Of a DNA stretch of 64,000 nucleotides, positions 34,455 through 43,927 are shown piece by piece. The notes under the pieces were generated by a model, which did no database searches, had not been told where the DNA came from, and was given only the letters and a program-made list of their open reading frames with translations. The stretch's first letter is position 1, and the number at the start of each line of letters is the position of its first letter. The DNA is from Opitutaceae bacterium (lineage in GTDB: Bacteria > Verrucomicrobiota > Verrucomicrobiia > Opitutales > Opitutaceae), in the NCBI GenBank assembly GCA_016715765.1, contig JADJZJ010000007.1, positions 91,278 to 155,277 of the forward strand. The letters run 5' to 3'. A program made the position numbers and the translations under genes.

Positions 34455-34769
34455 ATGATCCGAAAAGCCTTCCTCATGTCAGTCCACCCCGGTCAGGAAG
34501 CTGAATATCAGCGCCGGCACAGCCCGATCTGGCGGGACCTGGAAGCCGTGCTCAAATCCCACGGGGTCCACAACTACTCCATTTTCCTGCATCCGGCGAC
34601 GCACCGGCTGTTCGGCTACGTCGAGGTGGAGGACGAGGCCCGCTGGGCCGCCATCGCCAAGACTCCCGAGTGCCAGCGCTGGTGGAAGCACATGGGCGAC
34701 ATCATGCCCTCGAACCCGGATCACAGTCCGGTGGCCTCGGATTTGAAGGAAGTTTTTCACCTGGATTGA
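34455..34769 (+). CDS. rhaM: L-rhamnose mutarotase
   Basis: A 104-aa cytoplasmic enzyme, exactly the usual RhaM length, which interconverts alpha- and beta-L-rhamnopyranose so that the isomerase receives its anomer. The ATG at 34455 begins MIRKAFLMSVHPGQEAEYQR. Family motifs are EYQRRHSPIWRDLEAVLKSHG (His of the active site), NYSIFLHPATHRLFGYVEVE, and the Trp pair in QRWWKHMGDIMP. It is the clearest marker of rhamnose catabolism here and underpins the rhamnose reading of the ABC importer. Promoter shared with the divergent LacI-type gene. Confidence 0.93.
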   Translation: MIRKAFLMSVHPGQEAEYQRRHSPIWRDLEAVLKSHGVHNYSIFLHPATHRLFGYVEVEDEARWAAIAKTPECQRWWKHMGDIMPSNPDHSPVASDLKEVFHLD

Positions 34770-34796
34770 GCCCCCGCACCCATCGCGGCCCATCCA

Positions 34797-34982
34797 TCTT
34801 TCTCTTTCCTCTTTCTCTTAATCTTTCTCCCCGTCACCTGACATCGTTCTCGTTCTCTTAATCGTTCTCGTTCTCGAACCTCAGCGGAGTTCGTCGAGAA
34901 CGAGAACGATTACGAGAACGAGTACGAACCGGGCCGATGGACTCCTGACGAAAGAGAAAGATAAAGAGGAAAGAGAAAGATT
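34797..34982. repeat. Nested purine/pyrimidine inverted-repeat element
   Basis: Outer arms TCTTTCTCTTTCCTCTTTCT (34797-34831) and AAAGATAAAGAGGAAAGAGA (34950-34982). Inner arms TCGTTCTCGTTCTCTTAATC (34844-34878) and GAACGAGAACGATTACGAGA (34893-34927), made of GAGAAC-type units. It lies between the rhaM and PL26-like genes. Confidence 0.8.
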
Positions 34983-35045
34983 GGATTCCAGCGCTCACCC
35001 CCCCGCTCTTAAACTTAAACTTCCCCCTAAAACTCCCTTACGTCC

Positions 35046-37787
35046 ATGACCCCGCTCACCCGCCGCGAATTCGTCGCCAAAACCGCGCTGGCCGCCGCCG
35101 CCACGCACCTCGCCACCACGCTGCGCGCGTCCGAAGCGCCCAAGCCGGCGCCCGCCGCGCCACTCACGCCCGGCATCGCACCGCTCCGTTGGCTCGACAG
35201 CGCCGCACCCAGCGTGCAACCCGGCACCACTTGGGGGGTGCCCTGGCCGCGCGGCACGCAGGCCGCCGGCACGGCGTTCGCGCTCAAAACCGCCGCCGGT
35301 GACGCCGTCCCGGTGCAGAGCTGGCCGCTGGCCACTTGGCCCGATGGTTCGCTGAAGTGGACCGCCCACGCCATCCCCGCCGGCGCCGCCGTGGCGGAGG
35401 CGCTGCAACTGGCCGCCGGTGCGCCGACGGCCCCGGGCCAGGCACTCACCGTGACGGAGTCGGCTGACGCCATCGAAATTGATACCGGTGTCATCAGGGC
35501 CCGGCTCGCCCGCAGCGGTGACGTGCTCATCCGCAGCCTCACCCGCGACGGCCGCGAGATCGCCCGCGACGGAAGGCTGGTCTGCCTGCGCGAGGACCGC
35601 AGCGACGCAGGGGCGATCCGTACCGAAAATTTCACCGGCACCATTGAGCGCGTGACCGTTGAACAAACCGGTCCCGTGCGGGCCGTTGTGAAGTTCGAGG
35701 GCAAACATGCCGGCGCCGGCCGCGCCTGGCTGCCCTTTGTCGTGAGGCTTTATTTCTACGCGGGCGGCGACGCGGTGCGGCTCATGCACACCATCGTCTT
35801 CGACGGCGACGCGCGGAAGGATTTCATCCGCGGGCTCGGCGTGCGCTTCCACGTGCCGCTGCGCGGCGCATTGCACGACCGCCACGTGCGCTTCGCCGGC
35901 CAGGATGCCGGCCTGTTCGGCGAGGCCGTGCGCACGCTCACCGGCCTGCGCCGCGACCCGGGAGCGGCGGCCAGGGCGGCGCAGTACGCGGGTGAGGCCA
36001 CCCCGGCACCGGCGACCTGGGGCCGGGGCGTGGCCGACCGCCTCGACTACATCCCGGCCTTCGCCGACTGGACACTTTTCCAATCGAACGCCGACGGCTT
36101 CGTGATCCACAAGCGCACGCGCGGGGACTGCACGTGGCTCAACGCCGCGCAGGGTCAGCGGGCCGGCGGGCTCGGCTATGTCGGCACGCCCGAGGGCGGC
36201 GTGGCCTTCGGTCTCCGCAATTTCTGGCAGAGCCACCCGGCCCAGCTCGATATCCGCGGCGCCACGGGTGACGCCGCCGAGGCCACCGTCTGGATGTGGG
36301 CGCCCGGGGCCGCGGCCATGGACCTGCGGCCCTATCATGACGGCATGGGGCAGGACACCTACGCGAAGCAGTACAACGGCGGACTCGAGATCACCTATGA
36401 GGATTACGAGCCCGGCTTTGACTCGCCCGAGGGCGTGGCCCGCACCAGCGAGCTCATGCTGTGGGCCGCCGCCGCGACGCCGTCGCGCGACCGCCTCGCG
36501 GAGCTGGCGGCGGTGCTGCGCACGCCGCCGGTGCTCATGGCCACGCCGGATTACCTGCACAGCTGCGCCGTGTTCGGCGGCATGTGGAGCCCGGTGGACC
36601 GCTCCACGCCGGCCCGGGCCGGGCTGGAGGACAAGCTGGCCTGGTTCTTCGATTTCTATCTCGGCCAGCAGGAGCAGCGCCGCTGGTACGGGTACTGGAA
36701 TTACGGCGACGTCATGCACACCTACGATGCCGACCGCCATGAGTGGCGCTACGACGTCGGCGGCTTTGCGTGGGACAACTCCGAGCTCTCCACCGACATC
36801 TGGCTCTGGCTCTACTTCCTGCGCACCGGCCGGGCGGATGTCTTCCGTTTCGCCGAGGCGATGACCCGCCACACGGGCGAGGTGGATGTGCACCACATCG
36901 GGCGCTTCGCCCCGCTCGGTTCACGGCACAACGTCCTGCACTGGGGCTGCAGCGCGAAGCAGCTCCGCATCAGCACCGCCGTCAACCGGCGCTACTACTA
37001 TTACCTGACCGGCGATGAACGCGTGGGCGACCTCATGCGCGAGCAGCTGGAGGCGGCGCGGGCCCTGGTCCGCATCCCGCCCGGCCGCAAGCTGTTCGCC
37101 GCCGCCGAGCGGGGCGACCTGGCCCGCGAGGCGCCGAAGGATCCGAACCTGGCCGGGCTGGGCTTCGGCACCGACTGGGGTTCGATCGCGGGCGCGTGGC
37201 TCACCGAGTGGGAGCGCACCGGCGATCCGCGGATGCGCGAGCGCCTGCTCAACAGCATGCGGTCCATCGCGGGGCAGCCGCGCGGCTTTTTCTCCGCCAG
37301 TGCGCCCATGCACCTCGACACCGGGAAATTCGACCGGATCACCTCGGACAAGGTGGCGATCTCCCACCTCAGTGCGGTCTTCGGCCTGCCGGAGGTCTGC
37401 GCCGAGCTGATCCAGTTGCTCGATGTGCCGGAGTTCAAGAAGGCCTGGCTCGACTATTGCGAGCTCTACAGCGCGCCGAAGGAAGTGCAGCAGCAGCGCC
37501 TCGGTGCGCCGCTCCGCGGCAACAACCTCCGGCAGGGGCACTCGCGGCTCACCGCCTATGCGGCGAGGCAATTGGGCGACCGGGCGCTCGCGGCCCGGGC
37601 CTGGGTGGAACTGCAAACCCCCGAGTGGGGCCCGCGTCCGGACAAGCCCGCGGCGAAGCGGCTGAAGGGCCCGGTGGTCCTGCGGCCGGTGGACGAGGCG
37701 GTCCATGTCTCGACCAACGACACCGCCCAGACCGGCCTCGCCATCATGCAGTGCCTTGCCCTCGCGGGCGATGCGCTGCCGGAGTGA
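35046..37787 (+). CDS. Exo-rhamnogalacturonan lyase-like protein (PL26/YetA type)
   Basis: 913 aa. A twin-arginine signal (TRREFVAKTALAAAATHLA) indicates export folded via Tat. The body matches the three-part PcRGLX/YetA architecture of PL26 rhamnogalacturonan exolyases: an N-terminal RIFT-like barrel (about 45-290, PLATWPDGSLKWTAHAIPAG), a long middle alpha-rich domain with QPLW-like segments (YYYLTGDERVGDLMREQLEA, WYGYWNYGDVMHTYDADRHE) and a C-terminal part. The family removes disaccharide units from the chain end, giving substrates for GH105. Catalytic residues are not assigned here. Assignment is by overall family resemblance. Confidence 0.8.
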   Translation: MTPLTRREFVAKTALAAAATHLATTLRASEAPKPAPAAPLTPGIAPLRWLDSAAPSVQPGTTWGVPWPRGTQAAGTAFALKTAAGDAVPVQSWPLATWPDGSLKWTAHAIPAGAAVAEALQLAAGAPTAPGQALTVTESADAIEIDTGVIRARLARSGDVLIRSLTRDGREIARDGRLVCLREDRSDAGAIRTENFTGTIERVTVEQTGPVRAVVKFEGKHAGAGRAWLPFVVRLYFYAGGDAVRLMHTIVFDGDARKDFIRGLGVRFHVPLRGALHDRHVRFAGQDAGLFGEAVRTLTGLRRDPGAAARAAQYAGEATPAPATWGRGVADRLDYIPAFADWTLFQSNADGFVIHKRTRGDCTWLNAAQGQRAGGLGYVGTPEGGVAFGLRNFWQSHPAQLDIRGATGDAAEATVWMWAPGAAAMDLRPYHDGMGQDTYAKQYNGGLEITYEDYEPGFDSPEGVARTSELMLWAAAATPSRDRLAELAAVLRTPPVLMATPDYLHSCAVFGGMWSPVDRSTPARAGLEDKLAWFFDFYLGQQEQRRWYGYWNYGDVMHTYDADRHEWRYDVGGFAWDNSELSTDIWLWLYFLRTGRADVFRFAEAMTRHTGEVDVHHIGRFAPLGSRHNVLHWGCSAKQLRISTAVNRRYYYYLTGDERVGDLMREQLEAARALVRIPPGRKLFAAAERGDLAREAPKDPNLAGLGFGTDWGSIAGAWLTEWERTGDPRMRERLLNSMRSIAGQPRGFFSASAPMHLDTGKFDRITSDKVAISHLSAVFGLPEVCAELIQLLDVPEFKKAWLDYCELYSAPKEVQQQRLGAPLRGNNLRQGHSRLTAYAARQLGDRALAARAWVELQTPEWGPRPDKPAAKRLKGPVVLRPVDEAVHVSTNDTAQTGLAIMQCLALAGDALPE

Positions 37788-37798
37788 CGCGACTGCGC

Positions 37799-38494
37799 TT
37801 ACGGGATGCGCAGCTTGATGCCGAAGCGCATGCTGCGCTCGTCGGCGAGCTGGTCGCGGTTGGCCTCGAGGATTTCGGCCCAGCGCTTGCTGTCGCCGTA
37901 ATACTGGCGGGCAATCTGGGAAAGGGTGTCGCCTTCCACCACGGTGTGGAAACGCGCCTCCGGGGTTTTGAGGTCCGCCATCGCGGGCGCGGCTGGTTCC
38001 GCCGGACTGGCGGCGGGCGCGGCGGAGCCGGGACGGGTGGGCACGCCGAGAATGCTGCCGGGAGGCGCGGAGGTGATGGCCAGACGGGTGCGGAGCCCGG
38101 TGTTTTCCGCCGTGAGGGCATTGATCTGGTCCTGGATCTGGCGGAGCTGGGTGCGGAGGATTTCGACCTGGGCGGCGGTGGCGGAAACCGTGGCCAGCTG
38201 TTCCTGCAGGCCGGTGATCTGGGCGCGGGCCTCGGCGAGCTGCGCGACGAGTGAAGTGTTGGCGTCAGTCAGTCGGCGGGAGTCGGCGAGCAGCCGGTCG
38301 TTTTCCTTTTGCATCAGGCTGAAGCTGCGCAGGGCGGTGGAAAGTCTGTCCTCGGTGTCGGCCAGACGAGTGGACTCGGCGGGAGCTTCCGCGGCTGCAG
38401 GCGCCGGGGCGGGAGCGGGTGCATCCGCGGCGGGAGTCTGGGCGGTCAGTGAAGTCGCTGCGCACAGAAAAACGAGAAGGCGGGTCGCATTCAT
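37799..38494 (-). CDS. Short exported coiled-coil LysM protein
   Basis: 231 aa, start at 38494 (MNATRLLVFLCAATSLTA) by signal peptide. An Ala/Pro linker is followed by a coiled coil (about 45-145, including LATVSATAAQVEILRTQLRQ), a second Pro/Ala linker, and a C-terminal LysM domain (FHTVVEGDTLSQIARQYYGD, about 180-229), which binds peptidoglycan. The coiled coil and LysM are a near copy of the C-terminus of the giant neighbour at 38711-43819, so the gene looks like a tandem partial duplication. It is predicted to be periplasmic and cell-wall associated; the role is unknown. It is convergent with the PL26-like gene. Confidence 0.85.
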   Translation of the reverse strand: MNATRLLVFLCAATSLTAQTPAADAPAPAPAPAAAEAPAESTRLADTEDRLSTALRSFSLMQKENDRLLADSRRLTDANTSLVAQLAEARAQITGLQEQLATVSATAAQVEILRTQLRQIQDQINALTAENTGLRTRLAITSAPPGSILGVPTRPGSAAPAASPAEPAAPAMADLKTPEARFHTVVEGDTLSQIARQYYGDSKRWAEILEANRDQLADERSMRFGIKLRIP

Positions 38495-38549
38495 GGAGGC
38501 AATAGACACCAAGAACGGTCCGGAGGCAATGCCGGCAGGAACGGTGTGA

Positions 38550-38705
38550 ATACCGGATGGCGGAGACCGGATACCGGATAGTCCGACCCCGGTCCTAGTG
38601 GGCCGCTGAAAAACGAATCTGGAACTCAGGAAAGCAGGAGAAAACTGAGTTTTTGTAGTTCCTCAGGTCCTATCTTTCCGGTGTCCGGTATCCGGTTTTC
38701 GGTAT
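38550..38705. repeat. ACCGGATACCGGAT inverted-repeat element
   Basis: Left arm ATACCGGATGGCGGAGACCG and ATACCGGATAG (38550-38581), right arm CGGTGTCCGGTATCCGGTTT (38678-38705 approx). The centre contains CTGGAACTCAGGAAAGCAGG and TTCCTCAGGTCC. It separates the two LysM paralogues. Confidence 0.65.
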
Positions 38706-38710
38706 CGCGA

Positions 38711-41700
38711 TCACGGGATCGTCAGCTGCATGCCGACCCGCAGGCTGCGTTCGTCGGGGAGGTCGGTGCGGTTGGCCTCGAAGATTTCGGGCCAGCGCCG
38801 GCTGTCGCCGTAATACTGACGGGCGATGCGGGTGAGGGTGTCGCCGGAGACGACCGTATGGGTGCGCGGCGCGGGGGCGGCGACCGGGGCGGGCGGCGGG
38901 GTGGCGGCGGCGGCCGCGGCCGGTGTGCCGGGCCGGGTGGGCGTGCCGAGCGTGGTGCCGGGTGCCGGGGCGGTGATGGCCAGCCGCGTGCGCAACTGGG
39001 CGTTCTCCGTGGTGAGGGCGCCGAGCTGGTCCTGGATCTGGCGGAGCTGGGTGCGGAGAATCTCGACCTGACCGGCCGTGGCGGAGGTGGTGGCGAGCTG
39101 CTCCTGCAGGTTTGAGACCTGCGCGTTCGCCGTCGTCCGACTGCCGGCGAGTTCGGCTTCGAGTTCGGCTTTGCGGGCGGCGAGCTGCCCGGCCTCGGCC
39201 TTGGTGCGGTCGTGCTCGCTTTGCAGGAGGCTGAAGCTGCGCAAGGCGGTGGCCAGCTTGGCTTCCGCATCCGCCAAAGGCGCCGGATCAGCCGGGGCGG
39301 CCGGTGCGGGCTGGCTGGCGAGGTTCGCGAGTTGCTGACGCAGGGTGTTGCGTTCGCTTTCCAGGTCGCGGGCGGCCTGTTCGGCGGCGGCGAGCTTCTC
39401 CGTCAGCGCGGTTTGCGCGGTGGCGAGTTCGGCGGCCTGGGCGGCATTGGCCTTGAGCGCGGCATTCTCGCGTTCGAGCTGGCTGAAGCTGTTCAGGGCG
39501 GTGGCGAGTTTGGCCCTGGTGTCGTCGAGCTCAGGCTGGAGCGAAGGCGCGGGGGCGGTCGCCGGGGCCGCCTGGGCGGCGGTCAGGGCCTGTTCCGTGG
39601 CGGTCAGTCGGCGGGCGAGCTCATCGCTGCGTGAGGTCGCCTGTTCGAGACTATGGGCGAGATTGGCGCGCTCCGCGGTGAGCTGCTCGATGGTCACGGC
39701 GCGGGCGGCGGCTTCCCGGCGGGCGGCCTCGGCGGCGGCCTGCGCGGCACTGAGGGCGCGGGAATCGATCGCGGGTGCCGCGGCCTGCGCCGGGGTGGCG
39801 GCCTTGAGCGCGGTTTGCTCGTCGGTCAGCTCGTTGACCCGGCGCTGGGCGCTGACCAGGGCGGTTTGGGCCTCGGCGAGGCTGCGACCGCGCTCGGCGG
39901 CGGTGTCCTCCAGGGCCTGGTTGCGGGTGGCAAGTTCGGTGGCCGCGGACTGGGCGGCGGCCAGTTCCCGCTGCAATTCCTCGGCGCGGCCCGCATTGGC
40001 GGTGGCGCCACTTTGTTCGCTTTGCAGGCGGGAAACACTGACCCGCAGCGCGGCGAGCTCGGCGGAACCCGCGGCGAGTGAGCGCTGGGCCTCGGCTTTT
40101 TCATTTTGGGCCGCGGCGAACTGGGCGGCGAGGGCCGTGTTTTCGTCGCCGGACTTTTGCGCGGCGGCCTGCGCGGAGCTGAGTTCCGTGCGCACGGCGG
40201 ACAATTGCGATTCCAGCGCCTGGACCTGGCTGCGCAGGTCGGGGTAGGCGGGTGCGGTAACAACCGCCTCGCGGCTTTTCGCCTCGAGGCTGGCGAGGGT
40301 GGATTGGGTTTCGTCGAGCTGACGGGTCAGGGCATCCTTTTCCGCCGTCAGTTCGGCCAGGCGGCGGTTGGCGGCGGCGACCTCGGTTTGCGCCTGGGCG
40401 GCCGCATTACGGAGCGTCGTGATTTCCTGGGCGAGACGGGCCGTCTCTTCGCCGGACTGGGCACGGGCATTAAGCTGGGCCTCGATTGCAGCCTGGCTGG
40501 AGGAGAGTTCCTTGATGCGGTCGTTGGCAAGGGCCAGGGCGGCGGCCGACTCGTTGCGCTCGCGGTCAAGCGTGGCGGCTTCAGCGCGGGTGCTGGTGAG
40601 CTGCGTCTCCAGCGCCTGGGTCTGCTCGCGCAGATCGGGCCAGGCGGGCGCGGCCGAGGTCAGCTCGCGATTCCTGGCTTCGAGACCGGCGAGGGCGGAC
40701 TGGGATTCAGCCAGCTGGCGGGCCAGGTCGTCCTTTGCGGCGCCGAGTTCCGCGAGCTGGGTGTTGAGTCCAACCACCGTGCGGCGCAGATCGGCGGATT
40801 CGGGCTGCAAGGCGGTGAGGGCGGCGATGCGCTCATTGGCGGCGGCGGCCGCGGTCTGGGCCTCGGCGAGGGCCTGGTCCCGGGCGGCGATGCTTTCAGT
40901 CAGCTCGCGCTGTCTGGCGGTGAAAGTGGCGGTGGTCGCCTGGGCCTCGGTCAGCTGGGTGCGCAGGGTGGCGATTTCGGCGGCGGCGTTTCCGGCGGCC
41001 GCGGCGGAGTTTTCGAGCTCGGTCCGGACACCGGCCAGTTCCTGCGCGAGGGCGGAATTGCCGGCGGTCAGGCCGGAGATTTTTTCGGCGAACTCGGTCC
41101 GGGATGATTCAAGCGCGGTGCGGGTGTCGGCCAGTTCCCGGGTGGCGGCCTCGAGTTTGCCCTGCAGGCCGGCGATCTCGGACTGGGCGCCCTGGGCGGC
41201 AGTGGCGGCGGTGTTACGCAGCTCCGCCAGTTCCTGCGCGAGGCGGGCCGACTCATCCCCGGACCGGGCGCGGGTGTTGAGCTGGGCCTCCAGGGCGGCC
41301 TGGCTGGTGGAGAGTTCCTTGATGCGGTCGTTGGCCTGGGACAGCGCGGCGGCCGACTCGTTGTGCTGTCGGTCGAGCGTGGCGAGTTCGGCCCGGGTGC
41401 CGGCTAGCTGCGTCTCCAGATCCCGGGTTTGCTGGCGCAGGTCGGGATAAGCGGGTGCAGCCGAGCTCAGTTCGCGATTCCTGGCTTCGAGGCCGGCGAT
41501 GACAGACTGGGTCGCGGTGAGCTGGCGGGCGAAAGTGTCCTTTTCCGCCGTCAGCTCGGCCAGGCGGCTGTTGGCGGAGAGGGTGGCGGCTTGGGCCGCT
41601 TCGAGTTGCCGGGCGAGGCCATCGTGTTGGTCTGCCAGGGTGGCGAGCCGGCGTTCGGTATCGGCGCGCGCCTGCTCGGCCTGCTGGGTGGCGGCCTGGG

Positions 41701-43819
41701 CGGTGGCGAGTTCCTGGGCGAGACGGGCGGCCTTGTCGCCGGCCTCGGCGCGGGAATTCAACTGGGATTCAAGCGAGGCCTGACTGGTGGAAAGCTCCTT
41801 GATGCGCTCGGTGGCGCGACCGAGGGATTGTTCGGCGCCGGCCAGGGCAGTTTCCGTCTCACTGTGCCGGCGGTTGAGTCCGGCCAGTTCGGCGCGGGCC
41901 GCCTCGAGTTGTGATTCCAGCGCCTGGGTTTTTTCGCGCAGGTCGGGCCAGGCGGGGGCCGCACTGGCCAGGGCGCGGTTTTTCGCCTCCAGGGCGGCCT
42001 GCGCGGCTTGGGCCTCGTCGAGCTGCTGGCGCAGCGCGGCAAGGGCGGAGGTGCTGCCGGACTGGGCGGCGGCCAGTTGCTGACGCAGGCTGGCGATTTC
42101 CGCCGCCGCGGCGTCGCGGGCCTGGCGCGCGGCGTCCTTCTCGGCCTCGAGCGCGGTTTCGGCACCGGCGATTTTTCCGGCAAACGCGGCGGTGAGCTGC
42201 GCCGTGAGCGCGGCTTTTTCGGCGGCAGACTCGACGGCGCGGGAGCTGAGTGCGCCGGCCTCACGGCGGGCCTCGGCAATGGCGGACTCGGCTTGGGCGA
42301 GTTGCGCGGTCAGAGAGGAACGCTCCTGCGCGGATTTCACCAAGCCTGCGCGGGCCTGGGCCAGTTCGGTGGTAGTGTCTTCGAGCTGGGATTTCAGGGC
42401 ATTGTACTGGGCGCCGGCGGCCCGGGCGTCGGCGAGTTGCCGGACCAGGGCATCGCGGTCGGCGGCGGCCTGGGCGAGTTGCGACCTGAGCGCGTCGGCT
42501 TCGGCCCGGGCCTGGGTGACGGCGGCCGGATCCCCGGCGGGTGCGGTGGGCCGGGCCGCGAGAGAGGCTTCAAGTTCCGTCTGGCGGGCGGTGAGTTCGG
42601 TGATGCGCTGGTTGGCGGTGGAGATCGCGGCCTGCGATTCGACGAGTGCGCGTTCCCGGGCGGCGGCGAGATCGGCCATTTCGCGTTCATTGGCGCTGAA
42701 GGTGGCGGCGGTCTTTTGAGCGTCGGCCAACTGGGTGCCGAGGGCTTCCTTTTCCGAGATGGCGGCGGCGAGCCGGGCGTTGAGGGCGGCGGACTCGGCC
42801 CGGACTTCGTCGGCCTGTCTGGCCACGGTGTCAGCGGTGGCGGCCTGCTTTTCCACGGCGTCAAGTCGCGCCTGTGTGACGGCGAGCTGTTGCGCGAGCC
42901 GGGCGGCTTCCTCGCCGGTGGCGGCGAGGGTGTTGAGCCGGGCCTCGATGGCGGCCTGGGCGGTGGTGAGGGCGGCGATACGCTCGTTGGCGGCGGCGAG
43001 GGCCTGCCGGGCCTCGGCGAGTTCCTGTTCGCGCTGGGCCACCGCGGTCTCGAAGGTCTGGATCCGGGCGTTGAGCGCCGTCGTGGCGGCCTGGGCCTGC
43101 CCGAGTTGCTGTTGCAGCTGGGCTTCGGCATTGCCGGCGGCGGCTCCCTGGCTGGCGCGCAGGGCGGCGAGTTCGGCCGTGGCGGCGGCGAGGGCCTGAT
43201 TGGTCTGGTTCCTTGCGGATTCGGCGGCTGTGAGCGCGGTCTTGAGGGCATCGGCCTCCTTCCAGGCGGCGGCAAGTTCGACGCTGAGGTTGCTGGCCTG
43301 CTCGGTTTCGGTCCGGATCTCCGCGGGGGTGACCGGGCCGGAGGCATTGCGGGTGGCGCCGGGCGCTGGGCGGGCGGTCTCGGTCGGGGCCGGGCCTGCG
43401 CCCGGACCGATTGTCGGACCAGAGGTAGTGGCCTGGATACGGGCGGTGTCGGCCGGGGCGGTGGTGGTGACGGTGCGGCCCGGGCGCTGGCTCTGGCTGC
43501 GGCGCAATTCCAGGCGACGCTGGCCTTCGGCCAATTCCGCGGAGCTCATGTCGGCCAGCAGGGTGCGGACGGCCTTGCCCGTGGTGCCATTTTCCTCGGC
43601 AAGGGTGAGCCAGACATAGGCTTCAGCCAGATCACGGGTGGTCTCACGGCCGGTGGCGTAGGCGAGCCCCAGGTTGTATTGGGCAATGGAGTTACCCCGT
43701 TCAGCCTTGGTACGAAGGGAGGTGATTTCCGGGGAGTCAGCCGCGATCAGGGAAACAGCGAGCAGACTGCCGAGCAGGGGTAGGGAAAAGACGCGACGGC
43801 GGAGCTTGGAGTGCGACAT
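38711..43819 (-). CDS. Giant periplasmic coiled-coil protein with Sel1 and LysM domains
   Basis: 1702 aa from the ATG at 43819 (MSHSKLRRRVFSLPLLGSLL signal region). N-terminal Sel1-like repeat (about 45-90, GNSIAQYNLGLAYATGRETT); a Thr/Pro/Ala linker; then over 1200 residues of Ala/Gln/Glu/Leu-rich coiled coil. It contains four related blocks bearing APA(W/Y)PDLR followed by helical text with IKELSTSQA, at about 41.95, 41.45, 40.65 and 40.25 kb. It ends with a Pro linker and a LysM domain (THTVVSGDTLTRIARQYYGD). It would span or organise periplasm and peptidoglycan. No homologous enzyme is known to me; a structural role is inferred. Shadow reading frames on the other strand are artefacts of its composition. 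Confidence 0.85.
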   Translation of the reverse strand: MSHSKLRRRVFSLPLLGSLLAVSLIAADSPEITSLRTKAERGNSIAQYNLGLAYATGRETTRDLAEAYVWLTLAEENGTTGKAVRTLLADMSSAELAEGQRRLELRRSQSQRPGRTVTTTAPADTARIQATTSGPTIGPGAGPAPTETARPAPGATRNASGPVTPAEIRTETEQASNLSVELAAAWKEADALKTALTAAESARNQTNQALAAATAELAALRASQGAAAGNAEAQLQQQLGQAQAATTALNARIQTFETAVAQREQELAEARQALAAANERIAALTTAQAAIEARLNTLAATGEEAARLAQQLAVTQARLDAVEKQAATADTVARQADEVRAESAALNARLAAAISEKEALGTQLADAQKTAATFSANEREMADLAAARERALVESQAAISTANQRITELTARQTELEASLAARPTAPAGDPAAVTQARAEADALRSQLAQAAADRDALVRQLADARAAGAQYNALKSQLEDTTTELAQARAGLVKSAQERSSLTAQLAQAESAIAEARREAGALSSRAVESAAEKAALTAQLTAAFAGKIAGAETALEAEKDAARQARDAAAAEIASLRQQLAAAQSGSTSALAALRQQLDEAQAAQAALEAKNRALASAAPAWPDLREKTQALESQLEAARAELAGLNRRHSETETALAGAEQSLGRATERIKELSTSQASLESQLNSRAEAGDKAARLAQELATAQAATQQAEQARADTERRLATLADQHDGLARQLEAAQAATLSANSRLAELTAEKDTFARQLTATQSVIAGLEARNRELSSAAPAYPDLRQQTRDLETQLAGTRAELATLDRQHNESAAALSQANDRIKELSTSQAALEAQLNTRARSGDESARLAQELAELRNTAATAAQGAQSEIAGLQGKLEAATRELADTRTALESSRTEFAEKISGLTAGNSALAQELAGVRTELENSAAAAGNAAAEIATLRTQLTEAQATTATFTARQRELTESIAARDQALAEAQTAAAAANERIAALTALQPESADLRRTVVGLNTQLAELGAAKDDLARQLAESQSALAGLEARNRELTSAAPAWPDLREQTQALETQLTSTRAEAATLDRERNESAAALALANDRIKELSSSQAAIEAQLNARAQSGEETARLAQEITTLRNAAAQAQTEVAAANRRLAELTAEKDALTRQLDETQSTLASLEAKSREAVVTAPAYPDLRSQVQALESQLSAVRTELSSAQAAAQKSGDENTALAAQFAAAQNEKAEAQRSLAAGSAELAALRVSVSRLQSEQSGATANAGRAEELQRELAAAQSAATELATRNQALEDTAAERGRSLAEAQTALVSAQRRVNELTDEQTALKAATPAQAAAPAIDSRALSAAQAAAEAARREAAARAVTIEQLTAERANLAHSLEQATSRSDELARRLTATEQALTAAQAAPATAPAPSLQPELDDTRAKLATALNSFSQLERENAALKANAAQAAELATAQTALTEKLAAAEQAARDLESERNTLRQQLANLASQPAPAAPADPAPLADAEAKLATALRSFSLLQSEHDRTKAEAGQLAARKAELEAELAGSRTTANAQVSNLQEQLATTSATAGQVEILRTQLRQIQDQLGALTTENAQLRTRLAITAPAPGTTLGTPTRPGTPAAAAAATPPPAPVAAPAPRTHTVVSGDTLTRIARQYYGDSRRWPEIFEANRTDLPDERSLRVGMQLTIP

Positions 43820-43927
43820 CGGGTAAATCGTGAAGTAAACCGGGGGCGGACACAATCCGAAGTATGCTGGCGGTTTTGAGCGGAATTGTGTCATCCGGCC
43901 TGACCGGGACCACGGGTCGCCGCGTTG

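Noticed and set aside
34844..34927. Possible CRISPR-like array of GAGAAC units
   Set aside because: The units are contiguous, form an inverted pair, and have no unique spacers; there are no cas genes in the window.
42008..43783. Long frame antisense to the giant LysM coiled-coil gene
   Set aside because: Gly/Gln/Arg low-complexity product typical of the reverse strand of Ala/Gln/Glu-rich coiled-coil DNA.
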